This document shows, piece by piece, positions 59,777 to 64,000 of a stretch of DNA of 64,000 nt (position 1 is its first letter; each line of letters begins with the position of its first letter). The position numbers and the translations under genes were made by a program. Below the pieces are notes generated by a model. That model saw only the letters and a list, made by a program, of their open reading frames with translations, ran no database searches and was not told the DNA's origin. The stretch is from assembly GCF_014202475.1 (NCBI RefSeq), contig NZ_JACHGV010000011.1:1-64000 (forward strand), in the 5' to 3' direction. Source of the stretch: Streptomyces paradoxus (lineage in GTDB: Bacteria; Actinomycetota; Actinomycetes; Streptomycetales; Streptomycetaceae).

Positions 59777-61512
59777 GCGGCGAGTTCTCCTCGGTGGGCG
59801 TGGCCGGCCTCGACGAGCCGGGTGTAGACGCCGCCGGCCTCGACGAGACCGGCGTGTTCGCCGACGGCGTCCACCCGTCCCGCGTCGAGGACGACGATGC
59901 GGTCGGCGTGCCGGACGGCCGCGAGCCTGTGGGCGACCACCAGGACCGTCCGGCCGCTCGCGGCGGTCGGCAACTGCCGGACGATGTCCGCCTCGCGGCG
60001 CTCGTCGACCGAGCTGGTGGCCTCGTCGAGGACGAGCACGGGGGCGTCGGCCAGCAGGGCCCTCGCGAGCGCGAGGCGCTGCCGCTGACCGCCGGAGAGG
60101 GTGGCGCCCCGTTCGCCGAGGAGCGTGGCGTAGCCGTCGGGGAGGGCGGTGATCTCGTCGTGGATCCCGGCGGCGCGCGCCGCCCTGGTCAGGTCGTCGT
60201 CCGTGGCGCCGGGCCGGGCCAGGCGCAGGTTGTCGGCGATGGTGGCGTGGAAGAGGTAGGTCTCCTGCGAGACGACGGCGATGCCCTGCCGCAGCGCGTC
60301 GAGCGCGTACTCGGTCGTGGGGCGTCCGTCGAGGGTGATCCGGCCTTCCTGCGGGTCGTGGTGGCGCAGGAGCAGGGCCAGGAGGGTGGATTTTCCCGCC
60401 CCGGACGGGCCGACGATCGCGGTCGTCCGTCCGGCCTGCGCGGTGAACGAGACGCCGTCCAGGGCCGGGGCCGGTGCGCCGTCGTAGGTGAACCGGACGT
60501 CGTGGAAGCGCAGTTCGGGCGGAGCCTGCCCGTGCGCGGAGGCCGTTCCGGTGTCCGCGACGGCCGGTGCGGCCGTGCGCAGGGCCGCGAGGCCGTCGGC
60601 GGCCGATGCCCCGAGGTATCCGGCGTGCCATTCGCGGGCGAGGTCGCGGACGGGGCGGAAGCACTCCGACGCCAGCAGCAGCACCAGGTACGTGCCGGTC
60701 GCCGTGGTGGATCCGGTGACGGCCGACCAGCACGCCAGGAGGGCCGCGGCGGCAGTGCCGCCCTGGATGGCGAGGTCGGTGATGCCGGTGTCGACCAGGG
60801 ACACCCGCAGTTTCGCGACGGTTGCGCGGTGCAGCGCCGCGGACCGCTCCTCCAGGCGTGCGCGGGTGCGTCCGACCGCGCCTGCGGCGCGCAGGGCGGG
60901 CATGCCCTGGAGGGCCTCCAGGTAGTCGGCACCCAGCCCTTCGTACGTGTCCCAGTGCTCCTTGCCCCGGGCGGCGAGGAGCCGGTCCCAGGCGCGTGGC
61001 CCGGCCAGGGCGAGGAGCAGGGCGGGGACGAGGCCGAGGAGGACCCGGGGTTCGATGGCGGCCAGTGCGGCCAGGATCAGGGGCGGCACCGTGAGGGTGA
61101 TCAGGAGCTGGGGCAGGTAGCGGGAGACGTAGGCGTCGACGCCCTCCACCCCGTCGACGAGGGTGGTGCGGACGGCTCCGGCCCGCGCGGTGGTCAGGTG
61201 AGCCGGTCCCAACCGGCCCAGGTGTGCCAGCAGTTCGTCCCGCAGGGCCACCCGGACCCGGGCCCCGGCACGGGTGGCGGTACGCCGTTGCCACACGGTC
61301 AGCCCGGCGCGGGTGCCGACGACGGCGAGCACCGCGGCCAGCAGCCATGGGAGCCGGCCGGTGTCGCCGCGGGCCAGTCCGGCGAGAGCGAGGGCCAGCA
61401 GGGCGGCCTGCGCAAGGTGGGTGAGGGTGACGGCGCCCTGCAGGAGGGTGGCCGCGAGCAGGGGGCGCCGTGCGCGCCGGGCGGCGCGGCGCAGCTCGGG
61501 GTGGACGATCAC
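59773..61512 (-). CDS. ABC exporter half-transporter (CydD-like)
   Basis: A 579-aa half-transporter with an N-terminal six-helix domain (CydD-like SRYLPQLLITLTVPPLIL and VPALLLALAGPRAWDRLL) and an ATPase with Walker A GPSGAGKST, signature LSGGQRQRLALARAL, Walker B VLVLDEATSSVD and H-loop VAHRLAAV. It likely forms a heterodimer with the next gene product. The GTG start overlaps the SagB-type dehydrogenase stop by 4 nt and follows GAGGAG. No cytochrome bd genes are nearby, so a CydDC role is less likely than peptide export. Confidence 0.9.
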   Translation of the reverse strand: MIVHPELRRAARRARRPLLAATLLQGAVTLTHLAQAALLALALAGLARGDTGRLPWLLAAVLAVVGTRAGLTVWQRRTATRAGARVRVALRDELLAHLGRLGPAHLTTARAGAVRTTLVDGVEGVDAYVSRYLPQLLITLTVPPLILAALAAIEPRVLLGLVPALLLALAGPRAWDRLLAARGKEHWDTYEGLGADYLEALQGMPALRAAGAVGRTRARLEERSAALHRATVAKLRVSLVDTGITDLAIQGGTAAAALLACWSAVTGSTTATGTYLVLLLASECFRPVRDLAREWHAGYLGASAADGLAALRTAAPAVADTGTASAHGQAPPELRFHDVRFTYDGAPAPALDGVSFTAQAGRTTAIVGPSGAGKSTLLALLLRHHDPQEGRITLDGRPTTEYALDALRQGIAVVSQETYLFHATIADNLRLARPGATDDDLTRAARAAGIHDEITALPDGYATLLGERGATLSGGQRQRLALARALLADAPVLVLDEATSSVDERREADIVRQLPTAASGRTVLVVAHRLAAVRHADRIVVLDAGRVDAVGEHAGLVEAGGVYTRLVEAGHAHRGELAA

Positions 61513-62669
61513 GTGGTGTTCTCCTCGTCGGCGTGGCGGGTGCCGAGGGCCAGTGCGTGGACGACCCAGTCCCGGCCCGGGGCGGCGCCGAGCGCGGCGC
61601 CGAGGTCCGCCTGCTGCCAGGACCCGACGGGCCGGGCGGCCAGCCCGTGGCGCCGGGCGGTGACATGGGCCAGGTGGACGGCGAAGCCGGCCCGCAGGTG
61701 GGCGCGGCGGATGTGCGGGGCGTCGGCGTCGGCGGGGCAGCCGACGGCGAGCAGCACGGCGCCCGCGTCCGCGATCCACGCCTGGCCCGCGGCCCAGGCG
61801 GCGAGCGTCGGCCGGGCCTCTCCCGCCGCGTACCGCCGCAGGGCGGCGCCGTCGGCGGCCGGCTCCACCAGCCCGGGCCGTGGCGGGCCGACCGCCGCGC
61901 ACCAGCGCAGATCGCCGGTGCCCGCCCGGGCGGCGGTGGCGAGGACAGCCCTCAGTGCGTCCTGGGAAGGGGCCCCCGGCAACGGCGGTGGAGCACTGCG
62001 ACGGGCCAGCAGCTCCGCGGGCGTGGGCTCGGACGGCTCCGGGCGACGGGCGCTGTCGGCCGGGCGCGCCGGGCCCCGCCTTCCGGGCGGCGGGATGTGC
62101 ACGGCGGCCGGCGGGTTCTCGGCGAGGCCGTCCAGCCGTACTTCGGGCTCGCTCACGCCGAGCGCGCGGGCCGCGAGGTACAGCGCGGCGGCGGCGTGAC
62201 CGGTGTCGAGGAGCAGCAGGGGCCACGCCCGGTGGCCGTAGTGGGAGAGCGTGCGCCGTGCGGTGACGGAGAGTGCGGCCGTCACGCCCGGCGGCGTGCC
62301 GTCGGGTTGCGGGCCGAGGCGGTGCACGCGGTGGCGCAGCGGGTCGTAGCCGTAGCGTCCGGGCGGCAGGGAGCAGCCGGCGCCGACGGTCAGTTCGGTG
62401 TCCACCGGGTGCAGGGCACCGGCGGACGGAGCGGGCCGCAGTCGTCCGGAGCCGTCCGAGGCCGCCAGGGAGAGGCGCAGCAGGACCTGCACGTCGAGAT
62501 CCCCCGGCCCGGCCGTCGGGAAGGCGGCCGGCGGGCCGGGCCAGGCCCGGACGGCTCCCCCGGCGGGTGTTCCGGGTCCGGGGCGCCGCGGGGAGCGGGC
62601 GCGGGCGAGGGCGGCGACGAGGTCCGGCGGGCTGTCCGCGCGGGCGTGTTCCACGGGGACGGCCCTCAC
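61509..62669 (-). CDS. SagB/McbC-type azoline dehydrogenase (nitroreductase family)
   Basis: A 386-aa protein of two nitroreductase-like halves, as in TOMM dehydrogenases: RPAPSAGALHPVDTELTV, LPPGRYGYDPLRHRVHRL, SHYGHRAWPLLLLDTGHAAA and the second-half RRAHLRAGFAVHLAHVTARR. Members oxidise azolines to azoles with FMN. An N-terminal RRSxR-type motif expected for FMN binding was not found, so activity is uncertain. The GTG start at 62669 overlaps the YcaO stop (GTGA); an upstream in-frame ATG at 62729 would overlap YcaO by 64 nt. Confidence 0.82.
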   Translation of the reverse strand: MRAVPVEHARADSPPDLVAALARARSPRRPGPGTPAGGAVRAWPGPPAAFPTAGPGDLDVQVLLRLSLAASDGSGRLRPAPSAGALHPVDTELTVGAGCSLPPGRYGYDPLRHRVHRLGPQPDGTPPGVTAALSVTARRTLSHYGHRAWPLLLLDTGHAAAALYLAARALGVSEPEVRLDGLAENPPAAVHIPPPGRRGPARPADSARRPEPSEPTPAELLARRSAPPPLPGAPSQDALRAVLATAARAGTGDLRWCAAVGPPRPGLVEPAADGAALRRYAAGEARPTLAAWAAGQAWIADAGAVLLAVGCPADADAPHIRRAHLRAGFAVHLAHVTARRHGLAARPVGSWQQADLGAALGAAPGRDWVVHALALGTRHADEENTT

Positions 62670-64000
62670 ATGTGCGGCGGAGGCGCCAGCGTGAAGTCCT
62701 CCGGCGCGCTCGGCGGGTCGGTGCGCCATCCGCGCGCGACGGCGGCCTCGGGCAGGCGCGGGCAGCCGAAGTAGCCGAAGGCCGCCGGGGCGTTGGGCAG
62801 GAGCCCCGAGACGAGGACCCTGGCGACGCGCAGGGTGGTCTCGGCCACGTCCTCGGTGGTGAGGTCGAAGGTCATGACCCGGTGGCCGCCCTCGCGCAGC
62901 GCGTTCTCCAGCCGCTCCCGGCTGCCGGGTTCGACCACGTCGACGGGCACGGTCCCGAGGGCCGGTTCGGTGAATCGCCGGGCCTCGGCGGCCATCCGCT
63001 CATCCAGCCACACCTGCACGTGCGCGCCCAGGTCCCGGACGTGTTCGAACTGTTCGCCGCACGCGTCGAGGTAGCGGCCGTCGGCCCGGTGCTCCAGGTA
63101 GAGCCCGCGGGCGAGCAGTCCGGCCTCGACGGCCTGGAAGACCCAGCCGTCGGAACCGGTCAGGCCCTGGGTGAAGACCCAGGTGTGAACGGCTTCGAGG
63201 ACGGCCTTCCGGGCGGCTTCGGCAGGGTCGTACTTGCAGGCGAAACCGGCGGCGTACAGCCCGAGGCGCGGGTCGTGGACGAGCGCGGCCATGCAGGGGG
63301 CGAACTCCGAGCGCATCTGGACGATGTGGACGTCGAGAGCGGAGCCGGCGAGGTCGTCGGCGAGGCCGGGCACGCTCGCCGGGTCGATGCCCCGGGCCGG
63401 GCCGTCCAGGTGCCACCACAGTTCCAGGGCGTCCCGTTCGACGATCTCCAGCAGGCCGCGCTCCGCGGCGTCGTCGAGGCCCTGACCGGTGGCGATCCCG
63501 GCGTAGTTGAGGTGGTGGGTGCGGGGCAGCTCGCGCAGGTCGCCCTGGCGCCAGTTGAGGTGCGTGAGCGAGACGGGTGCCCAGACCTCGGCGGTGGTCC
63601 CGTCGGCCAGTGCCTCCGTTCCGCGCGTCCACAGGGCCGGGGTGTCGGCGGTGAGGGGACGGTAGGGGAACCTCTCCCGGGCGTACTGCCAGGGCGCGTA
63701 GGCGGGCACGTCCCCGGGGCCGTACAGGCGCAGGCCCTTCTCGGCCAGTTCGGCGGCGGTGGCGCGCAGGGGGGCGTCGGGGTGGCCGGGCGGCGGCACG
63801 CGGTTGCCGCAGTACCGCTCCACGCCCTCGGCTATCGCGGCGGTGCGGGCCTGCCCGGGGTCGCCGAAGGTGGTGCCGAGGGAGACCCGGTCGGCCGGCC
63901 ACAGTCCGAGTCTGCGGGCGTCGGATATCTCGGCCGTGAGCGCGGTGTAGCGGGGTGGGGTGCCCGGGGGGTGCTCGACGGGCTTGACCTTGCGGACGAT
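62666..64000 (-). CDS. YcaO-domain cyclodehydratase (5' end beyond window)
   Basis: The open frame runs through the right edge; at least 444 codons are inside. YcaO motifs include TFGDPGQARTAAIAEGVERY (an internal GTG in this stretch could be mistaken for a start), GLLEIVERDALELWWH, and FACKYDPAEAARKAVLEAVH. The protein ends LAPPPHM, a proline-rich C-terminus reminiscent of the PxPxP tail of azoline-forming YcaO enzymes. These use ATP to cyclise Cys/Ser/Thr in a precursor peptide. It is coupled to a SagB-type dehydrogenase and ABC exporters. Confidence 0.88.
   Translation of the reverse strand: MVRKVKPVEHPPGTPPRYTALTAEISDARRLGLWPADRVSLGTTFGDPGQARTAAIAEGVERYCGNRVPPPGHPDAPLRATAAELAEKGLRLYGPGDVPAYAPWQYARERFPYRPLTADTPALWTRGTEALADGTTAEVWAPVSLTHLNWRQGDLRELPRTHHLNYAGIATGQGLDDAAERGLLEIVERDALELWWHLDGPARGIDPASVPGLADDLAGSALDVHIVQMRSEFAPCMAALVHDPRLGLYAAGFACKYDPAEAARKAVLEAVHTWVFTQGLTGSDGWVFQAVEAGLLARGLYLEHRADGRYLDACGEQFEHVRDLGAHVQVWLDERMAAEARRFTEPALGTVPVDVVEPGSRERLENALREGGHRVMTFDLTTEDVAETTLRVARVLVSGLLPNAPAAFGYFGCPRLPEAAVARGWRTDPPSAPEDFTLAPPPHM

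Noticed and set aside
59773..61512. CydDC cytochrome bd assembly transporter
   Set aside because: No cydAB genes are nearby, and both half-transporters are coupled to the YcaO/dehydrogenase genes, so peptide export is more likely.
63823..63823. GTG at 63823 as the start of the YcaO protein
   Set aside because: The codon lies inside the conserved AIAEGVERY motif, and the frame stays open with YcaO-like sequence to the window edge.

Overview
The window reads as a Streptomyces (or close relative) chromosome arm. GC is very high, codon third positions are G/C-rich, many starts are GTG or TTG, and neighbouring genes often overlap by 4 nt. It also carries the telomere-maintenance pair tap-tpg, which is specific to linear Streptomyces replicons. 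Between intact genes lie about a dozen gene remnants (one-ended truncations, internal deletions, frameshifts), as expected of an evolving arm. No tRNA, rRNA, CRISPR array or intact insertion sequence was seen.

Layout. 0-6.8 kb: two acyl-CoA dehydrogenases, a coupled minus-strand operon echA20-ipdA-ipdB-ipdC, and two divergent short-chain dehydrogenases. The set and order match the mycobacterial steroid ring C/D degradation (KstR2-type) locus, and a KstR2-like palindrome sits in the divergent promoter. 7.1-9.9 kb: tpg and tap. 10-20.4 kb: a secreted I36-type protein, an FeS-type photolyase/cryptochrome with a late frameshift, small detoxification enzymes with local regulators (an FAD monooxygenase/TetR pair with a striking 14-bp repeat array; an epoxide hydrolase/CGNR regulator pair with twin operators), a VOC protein and a PLP decarboxylase. 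20.5-25.4 kb: a branched-chain amino-acid-type ABC importer whose binding protein lies convergently on the other strand. 25.5-33.1 kb: a methyltransferase, then an Fbp-type ferric iron importer divergent from a large adenylation-carrier-membrane acyltransferase fusion, with an iron-box-like site between them.

33-48.2 kb is a patchwork of intact genes (SRPBCC, secreted tripeptidyl-peptidase-like hydrolase, MBL hydrolase, a small winged-helix protein, NAD(P)-binding protein, tautomerase, TetR, ABM monooxygenase, zinc alcohol dehydrogenase, DUF2975, secreted phosphatase-fold protein, subtilisin) interleaved with remnants. Four copies of one 16-bp palindrome (TATRAC-N4-GTYATA) tie the tautomerase, the TetR gene and the ABM/alcohol dehydrogenase genes into one probable local regulon.

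48.2-58 kb: a BtrH-like protein, an AlkD-like DNA repair protein, SnoaL-like proteins, an AraC regulator, a DUF2182/DUF1326 pair, a lipoprotein whose only plausible start codon is ATC, and a zinc-homeostasis pair (CobW GTPase and a Zur-like Fur) behind a Zur-box-like site. 58-64 kb: four translationally coupled minus-strand genes (YcaO, SagB/McbC-type dehydrogenase, two ABC exporter half-transporters) that look like part of an azol(in)e-peptide (TOMM/RiPP) pathway running off the right edge. No precursor peptide was recognised inside the window.

All functional names rest on reading motifs and remembered family resemblance. No database search was run.
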